12,671 nt of DNA, taken from Acidobacteriota bacterium (GTDB lineage Bacteria; Acidobacteriota; Vicinamibacteria; Vicinamibacterales; UBA8438). Below, one piece after another: positions 1 to 7,039 of this stretch; position 1 is the stretch's first letter, and each line of letters opens with the position of its first letter. Under the pieces are notes generated by a model. The model saw only the letters and a list, made by a program, of their open reading frames with translations, was not told the origin of the DNA and did not search any database. A program made the position numbers and the translations under genes. The DNA lies in assembly GCA_012963185.1 (NCBI GenBank), contig DTWD01000603.1, forward strand, positions 1 to 12,671, read 5' to 3'.

Positions 1-143
1 ATCGCCGCGCAGGCGACGCTGGTGCTGCTGGCGATCGGCTCGGGTGCCGGCGCACCATGTGTCGCCGTGCTCGATCACCTCGCGACAGTTGTCCGTAATC
101 AGCTTGGTGCCGTCTTCGTCTCCGGCCGCTTCGAGTAAATCGC
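1..143. other. GC-rich segment of unclear origin upstream of the truncated SDR
   Basis: This stretch is much richer in G+C than what follows: 80 of the first 120 bases are G or C, against 60 of 120 at 181-300. It does not encode the missing N-terminus of the adjacent SDR in any forward frame; no TGxxxGIG-like string appears. The minus strand is open from base 165 to base 1 without an upstream start codon. It reads as plausible protein with pieces such as DLLEAAGDEDGTKL and REVIEHGDTWCAGT, so it may be part of a different, minus-strand gene that I do not recognise. Forward frames 1 and 2 are also open here, as expected in GC-rich DNA, so the reading is uncertain. Either a real rearrangement or a chimeric assembly end would explain it. 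Confidence 0.45.
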
Positions 144-197
144 GGCGACGGGCATGATGTTGTATTTACCGGGCGCAACCAAGAGTTAATTAACAAA

Positions 198-767
198 GTG
201 CAGTCAAACACGGCCGCTCATGGGATACAAGCGGACGTGTCGAGCGGAGACGACAATCAACGGACTGTCGATACTTGTCTTGAGGTGATGGGCGGTATCG
301 ATGTGCTGGTTAACAACGCAGCTTTTGGGTATCTCGGTGAACTCGGTCAGATTGAGATATCGAAGATGAAGACGCTGTTTGATACGAATGTGTTTGGGCT
401 GGTCGATATGGGAAACCGAGTCGTTCCTTTACTGAAAGCGCAGCAAAGTGGGGCGATCATTAATATTGCGTCGACGTCCGGTACGAAGGGTGCCAAAGGT
501 CAGACGGTCTACGCCGGCAGTAAATGGGCCGTGCGGGGTATTACGCAGTGTTGGCAGGCCGAACTACGACGATACGGCATTCGTGTGACGAGTATCTGTC
601 CGTCCGAGGTGCAGACTGATTGGATGGGAAAGACCGGCCGGAATAACCCAAACAAGCTATACGCGTCTGATATTGCCGAGACGATTATGGCGGCCTTAAG
701 AATGCCCGCACGTGCGCTGTGGGTCGAACTTGCGATCTTTGCGAACAACCCGTGGAAAGAGGACTAA
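198..767 (+). CDS. Short-chain dehydrogenase/reductase, 5'-truncated
   Basis: This is the C-terminal three quarters of a classical SDR, an NAD(P)-dependent oxidoreductase whose substrate cannot be read from the sequence. Seen, counting from GTG 198: the NNAA motif at residues 39-42, the helix-4 Asn 64, and the active-site triad Ser92, Tyr105 and Lys109 in YAGSK. PSEVQT follows at the usual place after strand 6. The first available start codon is GTG 198, but SDR-like sequence continues in frame upstream to about base 144 (GHDVVFTGRN, the strand-2 region with the cofactor-selecting Arg). The beta1-TGxxxGIG-alpha1 cofactor loop is absent. The frame meets a stop at 96-98. A protein started at 198 would lack most of the nucleotide-binding half, so I regard it as a remnant or as cut by a junction. 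Its stop overlaps that of the convergent next gene. Confidence 0.8.
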   Translation: MQSNTAAHGIQADVSSGDDNQRTVDTCLEVMGGIDVLVNNAAFGYLGELGQIEISKMKTLFDTNVFGLVDMGNRVVPLLKAQQSGAIINIASTSGTKGAKGQTVYAGSKWAVRGITQCWQAELRRYGIRVTSICPSEVQTDWMGKTGRNNPNKLYASDIAETIMAALRMPARALWVELAIFANNPWKED

Positions 768-2035
768 TAGGTCCCAGGTAAGCGAGAGTCCAGAACCATT
801 TTCTCGGTTAACCTACTTCCGAATCCAGGGGTCGTTGGCACAACGTAATGGCCGTCATTGAGTGGGGGGGTCATCGCATCCAGGATCGGTGACCCTGCCG
901 GGAAGCTTTCCGCCATTGTGCAGGTGGATGCCGTAAGAGCGACCGGGAGTCCCCAGACACTGCCACCACGATGTGGAATCAACTCAAGGCCGGCTCCTTC
1001 AACGAGGTCTCGAATGCGTTTAGCGGCCGTCAATCCACCGCACCAGGTGATGTCGGGTTGCAGAATTTCGGCCGCCTGATTCTGCACGAGTACGTTAAAT
1101 CCGTGCTCCGCATATTCGTGTTCCCCACATGCGACGCGGGTCCACGCTGGTCCTTGACCGCCGATGTGTTTGACTAATTCGGCATAGCCGAAGACATTGT
1201 CTGGTGACAGAAGCTCCTCCATGAAATAGAGGCCGGCCGGCCGGACCTGTTCTGCAAAGCGGACAGCCCACTCGACAGTTCCATTCCGCGATACGCAGTC
1301 GGTCATCAAGTTGCCATCTGGGCCTAACTCATCTCGTGCTGCCAGAATGGCATCGACGACCCGTTGTTGGTCGGCTGTGCTCGTGTGGGGACCCACGCGA
1401 GCGGACAGTTTGAAGTTTCGAATCCCGCGGGCTTTCCCCTCGCTAATGTTGCCGCCAGTTTGGTAGAGCGGTAGTCGGTCTCGTGGTGTCCCGCCGATCA
1501 GTTGTGTGAGTGGGCGTCCAGCATGTTTCCCGACAATATCCCACACGGCATTGTCGACTGCGCTTAACGCCATCGTGAATAACCCGCGGCGTCCGTAGAG
1601 CACACCTGATGTGTACATCTGGTCCCACAGTTGCTCAGGATTGAGTGCGTTCGTACCGATTAAGAGGTGTTTCAGGTGACCGTCGATAATTTCCCGCGCC
1701 GCCGTTCCACCGGCGCCCATTCCGAACCCAGTAATTCCCTGGTCTGTCTTGATGATCGCAATGATGGCTGACGGCAGTTGCTCGAATGGTCCTCCGTAGC
1801 TCCACCGACGGGGGTCATCGTCTCCGCTGAAAGTCGGTGGATCTAGTAGTCCATCGGACCGTTGATTGATGTAGATTGGATATGCATTGACCTCTTGGAT
1901 TGTGACGCGGTCGGTCTGTGTTGCAAGCGTTCGCGTGGGTCCTACTGAGGCGGCCATCGCAGCGAAGCCACCGATTCCTCGCAGAAAACGACGCCGAGTA
2001 AGATCATCGAGATTCGTGCGAGGTTGATAAGACAT
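764..2035 (-). CDS. Tat-exported mandelate racemase/muconate lactonizing enzyme family protein, L-rhamnonate dehydratase-like
   Basis: Enolase-superfamily protein of 423 residues, probably a sugar-acid dehydratase acting outside the cytoplasm. The start at 2035 puts a twin-arginine signal (TRRRFLRG, residues 13-20, then a hydrophobic Ala-rich stretch) at the N-terminus. The frame could be extended upstream to 2185, but that would run into the divergent gene. Expected metal ligands are Asp246 (LMTDC), Glu273 (FMEE) and Glu305 (CGEH). The catalytic dyad is Asp328 (QPDITWCGGLT) and His355 (IPHRGG). The CGEH and DxxWCGGLT strings and the xGPH stretch after Lys209 resemble the rhamnonate dehydratase subgroup as I remember it. 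The usual KxK pair is not present (FKLSAR), which also fits that subgroup. Substrate is inferred only. There is no clear Shine-Dalgarno; see the promoter and inverted repeat just upstream. Confidence 0.85.
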   Translation of the reverse strand: MSYQPRTNLDDLTRRRFLRGIGGFAAMAASVGPTRTLATQTDRVTIQEVNAYPIYINQRSDGLLDPPTFSGDDDPRRWSYGGPFEQLPSAIIAIIKTDQGITGFGMGAGGTAAREIIDGHLKHLLIGTNALNPEQLWDQMYTSGVLYGRRGLFTMALSAVDNAVWDIVGKHAGRPLTQLIGGTPRDRLPLYQTGGNISEGKARGIRNFKLSARVGPHTSTADQQRVVDAILAARDELGPDGNLMTDCVSRNGTVEWAVRFAEQVRPAGLYFMEELLSPDNVFGYAELVKHIGGQGPAWTRVACGEHEYAEHGFNVLVQNQAAEILQPDITWCGGLTAAKRIRDLVEGAGLELIPHRGGSVWGLPVALTASTCTMAESFPAGSPILDAMTPPLNDGHYVVPTTPGFGSRLTEKMVLDSRLPGTY

Positions 2036-2052
2036 TGAGGTCAGTCTATACC
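2024..2052 (+). promoter_or_regulatory. Candidate sigma70-type promoter of the paralogue A / M20 operon
   Basis: TTGATA (2024-2029, 5 of 6 to the -35 consensus) and TATACC (2047-2052, 4 of 6 to the -10 consensus) are separated by the ideal 17 bases. The -35 box lies inside the first codons of the divergent gene. The -10 box lies between the arms of the inverted repeat and overlaps the opposing -10. The predicted leader is about 50 bases. Confidence 0.4.
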
Positions 2053-2058
2053 TGACCT
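2038..2058. promoter_or_regulatory. Inverted repeat, candidate operator in a divergent promoter region
   Basis: A perfect 7-bp inverted repeat, AGGTCAG (2038-2044) and CTGACCT (2052-2058), is separated by seven bases, TCTATAC. It lies two bases upstream of the start codon of the minus-strand dehydratase gene and 52 bases upstream of the plus-strand gene. Its spacer holds the best -10 candidates for both directions. A dimeric repressor bound here could control both genes. A hairpin in RNA is the alternative reading. Confidence 0.4.
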
Positions 2059-2074
2059 GATGGTTTGGCGTAAA
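2045..2074 (-). promoter_or_regulatory. Candidate sigma70-type promoter of the rhamnonate-dehydratase-like gene
   Basis: On the minus strand, TTTACG (bases 2074-2069, 4 of 6 matches to TTGACA) is followed after 18 bases by TATAGA (2050-2045, 4 of 6 matches to TATAAT). The expected transcription start falls only a few bases before the ATG at 2035. That implies a leaderless or nearly leaderless mRNA and agrees with the lack of a Shine-Dalgarno. Matches are modest. Confidence 0.3.
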
Positions 2075-2109
2075 ACGACGTAGCATGGTGAAGTATCGGA
2101 GGAGTACAT

Positions 2110-3108
2110 ATGCATTTAAGACTACAGACCCTATTGACGGTCGGGGTGCTATTAATAATGCCGTCTTTGCCGTTTGCTCAGTCATCCGAACCGTTACGCA
2201 CCCCGTGGGGGGACCCTGATATCGGAGGGATATGGGATTACTGGACCTTTACACCACTGGAACGTCCTGACGAATTTGGTGAAAGGGGAACACTCACTGA
2301 CGAAGAGGCCGCCACGTTTGCTCAAGAGGCGAATGCTGAAGCGCTGGCGCGTGATCTTGCGGCGCCACCTGGGGACCCAGGTGCTTATAGCCAAGCTGTC
2401 TGGACCGATCGCAGTCGCGCAACAGCATTAACGCAGGCATCACTTATTGTTGACCCGCCAAACGGCCAGATTCCTGGATTGACTCCTGATGCGGTTGCTA
2501 GGGAGAAGGGTCGACTGGCTGGTGATGGTCAACCGGTACGGATCCGGGTGGGCGGGTTTGGTACTGCCGGTCCTGAAGAACGCGGGTTAGCGGAGCGTTG
2601 TCTTCTTGGTTTCAGCACCGGCCCGCCGCTGTTGCCAGGAGGCTATAACAACAACGTTCAGATTTTTCAGACGTCTGAGGCCGTTGTGCTATTAGTAGAG
2701 ATGAACCATGATGTCCGCGTGATACCGATTGATGGACGGCCCCATTTGAATGATGACATCCGCCAGTGGATGGGGAGCTCTCGCGGTCGGTGGGAAGGGG
2801 ACACACTCGTTGTCGACACCACGAATTTCACAGACCGCACGGCTAGTTTTGGGATTACAGGTCTCGCATTGGGGTCAGCCGAGGAATTACATTTAGAAGA
2901 ACGTTTTACTCGTGTAGACAATGGACGCCTGATGTATGAGTTCACAATAAACGATGCAGCGAGTTTTGTTCGATCATTTAGTGGTCGATTGCCCATGAAC
3001 ACCAGTGACCTTCCACTGTACGAATATGCGTGTCACGAAGGTAACTATGGGATGGAGAATCTCCTTCGCGGCGCGCGCGCCGAGGAACGCCAAGCGCTCG
3101 AGCGATAG
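2110..3108 (+). CDS. Exported protein of unknown function, paralogue A (YNNN/ACHEGNY family)
   Basis: A 332-residue protein with a Sec signal peptide (about residues 1-24, hydrophobic stretch LLTVGVLLIM, ending near PFAQ). A clear GGAGG lies 8 bases before the ATG. It is a paralogue of the genes at 7040 and 8056. Shared blocks in order: a W-G-x-PD-x-x-G-x-W start, TPLERP (48-53), a SLIVDPP-GxIP block (111-122), Cys164, YNNN (179-182), EMNH (197-200), DGRPH ending at His212, IRQW (217-220), RWEGDTLVV (227-235) and YEYACHEGNY (304-313). The mature chain has exactly two cysteines, 164 and 308, both conserved in the paralogues, so a disulfide is likely. The family is remembered as an uncharacterised one frequent in Acidobacteriota; no reaction is known to me. 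It leads a tight block with a secreted M20 peptidase 27 bases downstream. Confidence 0.85.
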   Translation: MHLRLQTLLTVGVLLIMPSLPFAQSSEPLRTPWGDPDIGGIWDYWTFTPLERPDEFGERGTLTDEEAATFAQEANAEALARDLAAPPGDPGAYSQAVWTDRSRATALTQASLIVDPPNGQIPGLTPDAVAREKGRLAGDGQPVRIRVGGFGTAGPEERGLAERCLLGFSTGPPLLPGGYNNNVQIFQTSEAVVLLVEMNHDVRVIPIDGRPHLNDDIRQWMGSSRGRWEGDTLVVDTTNFTDRTASFGITGLALGSAEELHLEERFTRVDNGRLMYEFTINDAASFVRSFSGRLPMNTSDLPLYEYACHEGNYGMENLLRGARAEERQALER

Positions 3109-3135
3109 AACGGTCAGGCGTCGTCATAGGGAAAT

Positions 3136-4599
3136 GTGAGACATAACAATAAGGATAAAAGTGTTGCGATGTGTAGAGTGTTTCGTGTGAGTTTTGTAGT
3201 TGCCTGCGTGTGTATGGTTTGGCTGATTGCTACGTCGTCGCAGGCACAGGCGACAAGGCCACAATGGGACGCGATAGAACCAGAGCTGCTGCGGCATTTT
3301 CAGGCGCTTGTCCGTATGGACACCACTGATCCACCTGGGAAGGAACAGCCGGCCGCAGATTATGTTGTGGAGATGCTTGAGCAGGAAGGTATTCCGGTTC
3401 AGGTGTTTACTCGTGAGTCGGGACGCCCGAATGTCGTTGCACGGCTTAGCGGCGACGGGTCTCGGGACCCGTTACTGTTAATGGCCCACACCGACGTTGT
3501 GAGTGTGGACCCTGAAAAATGGGTGCATCCTCCATTTAGCGCCACGCGTGAGGGTGGCCACATATACGGTCGTGGCACTCTCGATGACAAAGATAGTGTT
3601 GCGACGGCGTTGACTGTGATGCTGCTCCTGAAGCGATTTGATGTTCCATTGAATCGCGATGTAATTTTCTTGGCCGAAGCAGGCGAAGAGATCAATACGA
3701 GCGTTGGCATTGAGTTTATGGTCAACGAGCATTATGAAGAAATTGAAGCGGAGTATTGCATTGCTGAAGCGGGTGGTGTTCAGCGCCGGGGCGGCGAAGT
3801 TCGGTTTGCCTCAATCGAAACACTTGAGAAGATCCCTCGTGCTGTGCAGTTAACGGCCAGTGGGCCAGCGGGACACGGGTCAGTGCCGCGTTTGACTAAT
3901 CCGGTTGTGCGCTTGGCGGCTGCGGTTACTGCAGTTGCAAACTGGCAATCTCCGGTTCGTACCAATGAAACAACCACGGCCTATTTTGAAAGATTGGCGC
4001 GTTTGTCTTCACCCGAAGACGCAGCCCGCTATCGAGCCGCGATCGGAACAGATGCCGAGGCGGCCTTACGAGCTGCCGAGTATTTATTGGAATACGAACC
4101 GAGGCATTCGTCGATGCTACGGACGTCAATATCTCCCACGATTATTGATGGCGGATATCAGGTCAACGTTATTCCTGGCGAAGCAGTAGCGACGCTTGAC
4201 GTTCGTATGTTGCCAGATGAAGATCCTGCGGTCCTGCTACAGACACTTGGCAATGTTATTAACGATCCGACTGTCACGGCGTCGTATATCCCCCGAGATA
4301 CTCGGCCGGTTGCGGACAACGGACCGTTGGATTCTCAACCGTTTGAAATTATCCAATCGATGCTTGCTAGGCACTATGAGGCTACAACTCTGCCTACAAT
4401 GAGTACTGGTGCGACTGATATGGCGTACCTACGGGCTAAGGGTATGCGGTGCTATGGTGTTGGTCCGGCAACTGATATTGAAGATATTGCTCTGGGATTT
4501 GCGGCACATAGTGACCAGGAACGGATTCTTGAGGATGAGTTGTATCGGTTTTTACGGTTTTACTGGGATGTTGTCGTTGAGATTGCTGGTGTGAGATAA
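3136..4599 (+). CDS. Exported M20 family metallopeptidase (ArgE/DapE/CPG2-like)
   Basis: A dizinc aminoacylase or carboxypeptidase-type hydrolase of 487 residues, exported by a Sec signal ending near SSQAQA (residues 34-39). Counting from GTG 3136: metal ligand and catalytic Asp in HTD (His118, Asp120); bridging Asp in GRGTLDDKD (Asp150); catalytic and ligand Glu in GEE (184-185); Glu211; and the last ligand His458 in HSDQE. The inserted dimerisation domain carries GPAGHGSVP with His247. All key positions of an active enzyme appear present. The substrate (peptide, acyl-amino acid or carbamoyl compound) cannot be told. The start is uncertain. GTG 3136 has AGGGA only 3 bases upstream; ATG 3169, eleven codons later, has AAGGA 13 bases upstream and still leaves a full signal peptide. 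It sits in an apparent operon between paralogue A and the small helical protein. Confidence 0.9.
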   Translation: MRHNNKDKSVAMCRVFRVSFVVACVCMVWLIATSSQAQATRPQWDAIEPELLRHFQALVRMDTTDPPGKEQPAADYVVEMLEQEGIPVQVFTRESGRPNVVARLSGDGSRDPLLLMAHTDVVSVDPEKWVHPPFSATREGGHIYGRGTLDDKDSVATALTVMLLLKRFDVPLNRDVIFLAEAGEEINTSVGIEFMVNEHYEEIEAEYCIAEAGGVQRRGGEVRFASIETLEKIPRAVQLTASGPAGHGSVPRLTNPVVRLAAAVTAVANWQSPVRTNETTTAYFERLARLSSPEDAARYRAAIGTDAEAALRAAEYLLEYEPRHSSMLRTSISPTIIDGGYQVNVIPGEAVATLDVRMLPDEDPAVLLQTLGNVINDPTVTASYIPRDTRPVADNGPLDSQPFEIIQSMLARHYEATTLPTMSTGATDMAYLRAKGMRCYGVGPATDIEDIALGFAAHSDQERILEDELYRFLRFYWDVVVEIAGVR

Positions 4600-4617
4600 C
4601 CAAGGAGGAAGCCTGAG

Positions 4618-4920
4618 GTGACGGACCAATCTCCCAAGAGTGCCTACGAGCTAGCGATGGAAAAACTTAAGGCACAGGATGAAGTAAGCGGCTCGGTGGC
4701 CACAGATTTGGGCTCTGAACAGATTGAAGCCATTTCTGCTGCGCGCCAGGACTATGAAGCGAAACTTGCCGAGTGCAAGATTTTGCATCAATCAAAGATG
4801 GCATCGACGTTTGACCCGGCTGCACGCGAGGAACTGGAAGCTCGGTATCGGCGTGACCTCTCGCATTTTGAGGCTGACCGGGAGAAGAAAATCGATCGGA
4901 TTCGTCAGGGTGATGGGTAG
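4618..4920 (+). CDS. Small charged, probably helical cytoplasmic protein
   Basis: A 100-residue protein starting at GTG 4618, preceded by a strong AGGAGG about 9 bases upstream. There is no signal peptide or membrane segment. Residues 8-19 (AYELAMEKLKAQ) and about 33-96 are rich in Glu, Lys, Arg and Ala, with heptad-like spacing of hydrophobic residues, and contain long runs such as REELEARYRRDL. This suggests a long helix or coiled coil. No known domain is recognised. It begins 18 bases after the M20 gene stop and is likely translated from the same mRNA. Its link to the two exported products upstream is unexplained: it could be an adaptor or simply an operon passenger. It ends 37 bases before the convergent htpG. 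Confidence 0.7.
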   Translation: MTDQSPKSAYELAMEKLKAQDEVSGSVATDLGSEQIEAISAARQDYEAKLAECKILHQSKMASTFDPAAREELEARYRRDLSHFEADREKKIDRIRQGDG

Positions 4921-4957
4921 TCCTAGGTTGGCATGAGCGGTGACGGTGTAGTCGATG

Positions 4958-6928
4958 TTAGCTGCCGGGGGTCCAAATTTGAGATTTGGGTCCTCCGGCC
5001 ATTGTGAGCATCAACGCATTGAGTCGCGTTACAAAAGCCGCCGGGTCTGTGAGTTGTCCGCCTTCGGCCAGCATGGCCTGGTCAAAGAGAATATGACTCC
5101 AGTCGACGAATCGAGAGTCATCGGTCTCATCCTTTAGGCGAGCGACGATTGGATGCTCAGCATTAATCTCAAGAACAAGTGGGACGTCGGGAACTGCTTG
5201 GCCGGCGGCGCGTAGTACTCTTTCGAGGTTAGCGCTCATGCCATCTTGCTCGGTAACAAGACAGGCCGGTGATTCCGTCAGGCGGTCTGTAAGACGTACT
5301 TCTTTGGCCTTATCGCCAAGCGCTTGTTGAATACGCTCCAGAAGGGGCTTGAAGTCATCCGCTGTTTTCTTTCTTGCCTCGACTTCTGCGGTAGCGTTTT
5401 CTGAGGCCAGTTCGCCAAGGTTAAGGTCGCCCTTCGTAACCGACTGTAATGTTTTGCCACTGAATTCGTTCAGATGAGCTACCAACCATTCGTCGACCCG
5501 GTCATGTAGCAGCAAGACTTCGACGTTTTTCTCCCGAAAAATTTCAAGGTGTGGGCTGTGTTGTGCAGCTGAGAAACTATCAGCGGTGATGTAATAGATT
5601 GAGTCTTGGCCGTCCTTCATGCGGTCCACATACTCAGCAAGTGACACTGTTTGGCTGTTGTTATCGTGGTGCGTTGTGGCGAATCGCAGAAGGCCACCGA
5701 TACGTTCTTTATTGGCGAAATCTTCGCCAACTCCTTCTTTGAGCACGCGACCGAATTCTTTCCAGAACGCCTCGTACTGGCTAGGTTCGTTCTTGGCAAG
5801 GTCTTCAAGTAGGCTAAGGACACGCTTCACAGAAGCCGTTTTCATGGCTTCGACGTCACGCGAATGTTGGAGAATTTCCCGCGATACATTCAAGGGGAGA
5901 TCATTGGAATCGATAAGCCCCCTGACGAATCGGAGATAGCCAGGCATTAGCTGCTCCGCTCCGTCCATGATGAACACGCGACGAACGTACAGTTTGATGC
6001 CATGTCGTTGGTCGCGATCGGACAAGTCGAAGGGGGCTTGCTGCGGTATATAAAAAAGTACTGTGTACTCTTGCCGTCCTTCAACTCTGGCGTGTGTGTA
6101 GGTCAGGGGTTCGCTGAAGTCGTGTGCGACATGTTTGTAGAATTCGTGGTATTGCTCTTTGGTAATCTCTGATTTTGCGCGGGTCCAAAGAGCGGAGGCT
6201 TGGTTGACCTTTTCGACTTCGCTACTTCCGGCTGTGTCCGGTGCGTTACCACTATCGTTTGAATCTTCAGAGGGGAGGGCTTCCTTCGGCATAAAGATTG
6301 GGATGGTGATGTGGTCCGAATACTTTCGCAGAATGGTACGGATTCGATGGCCTGAGAGTAATTCGTCTTCGTCTTCTCGAAGATGAAGAGTAACTTCTGT
6401 TCCGCGTAAGTCTTGAGAGACCGACTCTAGTGTGTAATCTCCTTCACCCTTGCTTTCCCAGCGCACCGCATCGGTGGGAGCGAGGCCGGCACGTCGCGTC
6501 GTCAATGTGACTCGGTCTGCGACGATGAATGAAGAGTAGAACCCGACGCCGAACTGGCCAATGAGTTGCGCGTCTTTTGCCTGGTCACCGGTTAGTGTTT
6601 GGACAAATTCTCTAGTGCCAGATTTTGCGATGGTGCCGATCTGTTCAATAACCTCTTGACGCGACATACCCACGCCGTTGTCCGTCACCGTGATCGTTCG
6701 GGCATCCGTATCAATATGAAGATGGATCGCGAGTTCTGAGTCCTCTTCAAGTAGTTGCGTTTCCGTCAGTGCTTCGAAGCGGAGTTTGTCACACGCATCG
6801 GAAGCATTTGAGATCAATTCCCTGAGAAAAATTTCTTTGTTCGAATAAAGCGAGTGAACCATCAACTGAAGTAGTTGTCGGGCTTCAGTCTGGAAAGTGA
6901 GTGTTTCTTTGGTCTGAGAGTCAGTCAC
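4958..6928 (-). CDS. htpG: Hsp90-family molecular chaperone HtpG
   Basis: Bacterial Hsp90, a cytoplasmic ATP-dependent homodimeric chaperone acting late in client folding with DnaK. The length of 656 residues is close to the usual 620-650. The GHKL ATPase domain spans about residues 1-220. It has [15 protein letters not shown] (catalytic Glu37, Asn41), the DNGVGM motif (83-88) and the GQFGVGFYS lid/glycine motif (124-132). A short acidic, serine-rich linker (about 218-238, [10 protein letters not shown]) precedes the middle domain, which contains the gamma-phosphate-sensing Arg in [10 protein letters not shown]. The C-terminal dimerisation domain follows, with no EEVD tail, as normal for bacteria. 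The start is GTG 6928 with CGGAG about 7 bases upstream. It is monocistronic, with convergent genes on one side and a divergent paralogue B on the other. No CIRCE element is seen upstream. Confidence 0.97.
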   Translation of the reverse strand: MTDSQTKETLTFQTEARQLLQLMVHSLYSNKEIFLRELISNASDACDKLRFEALTETQLLEEDSELAIHLHIDTDARTITVTDNGVGMSRQEVIEQIGTIAKSGTREFVQTLTGDQAKDAQLIGQFGVGFYSSFIVADRVTLTTRRAGLAPTDAVRWESKGEGDYTLESVSQDLRGTEVTLHLREDEDELLSGHRIRTILRKYSDHITIPIFMPKEALPSEDSNDSGNAPDTAGSSEVEKVNQASALWTRAKSEITKEQYHEFYKHVAHDFSEPLTYTHARVEGRQEYTVLFYIPQQAPFDLSDRDQRHGIKLYVRRVFIMDGAEQLMPGYLRFVRGLIDSNDLPLNVSREILQHSRDVEAMKTASVKRVLSLLEDLAKNEPSQYEAFWKEFGRVLKEGVGEDFANKERIGGLLRFATTHHDNNSQTVSLAEYVDRMKDGQDSIYYITADSFSAAQHSPHLEIFREKNVEVLLLHDRVDEWLVAHLNEFSGKTLQSVTKGDLNLGELASENATAEVEARKKTADDFKPLLERIQQALGDKAKEVRLTDRLTESPACLVTEQDGMSANLERVLRAAGQAVPDVPLVLEINAEHPIVARLKDETDDSRFVDWSHILFDQAMLAEGGQLTDPAAFVTRLNALMLTMAGGPKSQIWTPGS

Positions 6929-6970
6929 AGGTGCACTCCGAGTAGTAAGATGAAAACCGCTGGGGACGAT

Positions 6971-7001
6971 AGCATAGATTACGTTCTAAGCATGCTATGC
7001 T
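6971..7001. promoter_or_regulatory. Inverted repeat between htpG and paralogue B
   Basis: AGCATAG (6971-6977) and CTATGCT (6995-7001) form a perfect 7-bp inverted repeat with a 17-base spacer. A further palindrome, AGCATGCT (6989-6996), overlaps the right arm. The AGCAT word therefore occurs three times in 31 bases, in alternating orientation. It sits in the 111-bp divergent region between htpG and the B/C pair, where both promoters must lie, so it may be an operator. It does not match the HrcA CIRCE sequence. Confidence 0.3.
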
Positions 7002-7039
7002 GCGAGTAATTACCGGCCAATACAAGTAAGGATGAGGAT

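Noticed and set aside
858..1177. Open + strand frames opposite the dehydratase gene (also 3399-3732 minus, 5619-5939 plus, 11775-12458 plus)
   Set aside because: They are shadows of well-supported genes on the other strand, with no family motif and no ribosome site of their own.
2036..2185. Longer N-terminus of the dehydratase gene starting at 2185
   Set aside because: It would overlap the divergent gene by 76 bases and bury the Tat signal behind about 50 extra residues. The ATG at 2035 puts the signal at the N-terminus.
4965..4997. Hairpin CCGGGGG..CCAAAT / ATTTGG..CCTCCGG considered as a terminator between 4920 and htpG
   Set aside because: It lies inside the last codons of htpG, the stem is imperfect, and no T tract follows on either strand. 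It may only reflect the Gly/Pro-rich C-terminal codons.
6950..6996. Sigma32-like heat-shock promoter for htpG (CTTAGAA ... CCCCAG on the minus strand)
   Set aside because: Spacing is 18 bases instead of about 13-15, and both boxes match poorly. A sigma70-like pair is equally weak, so no promoter is called.
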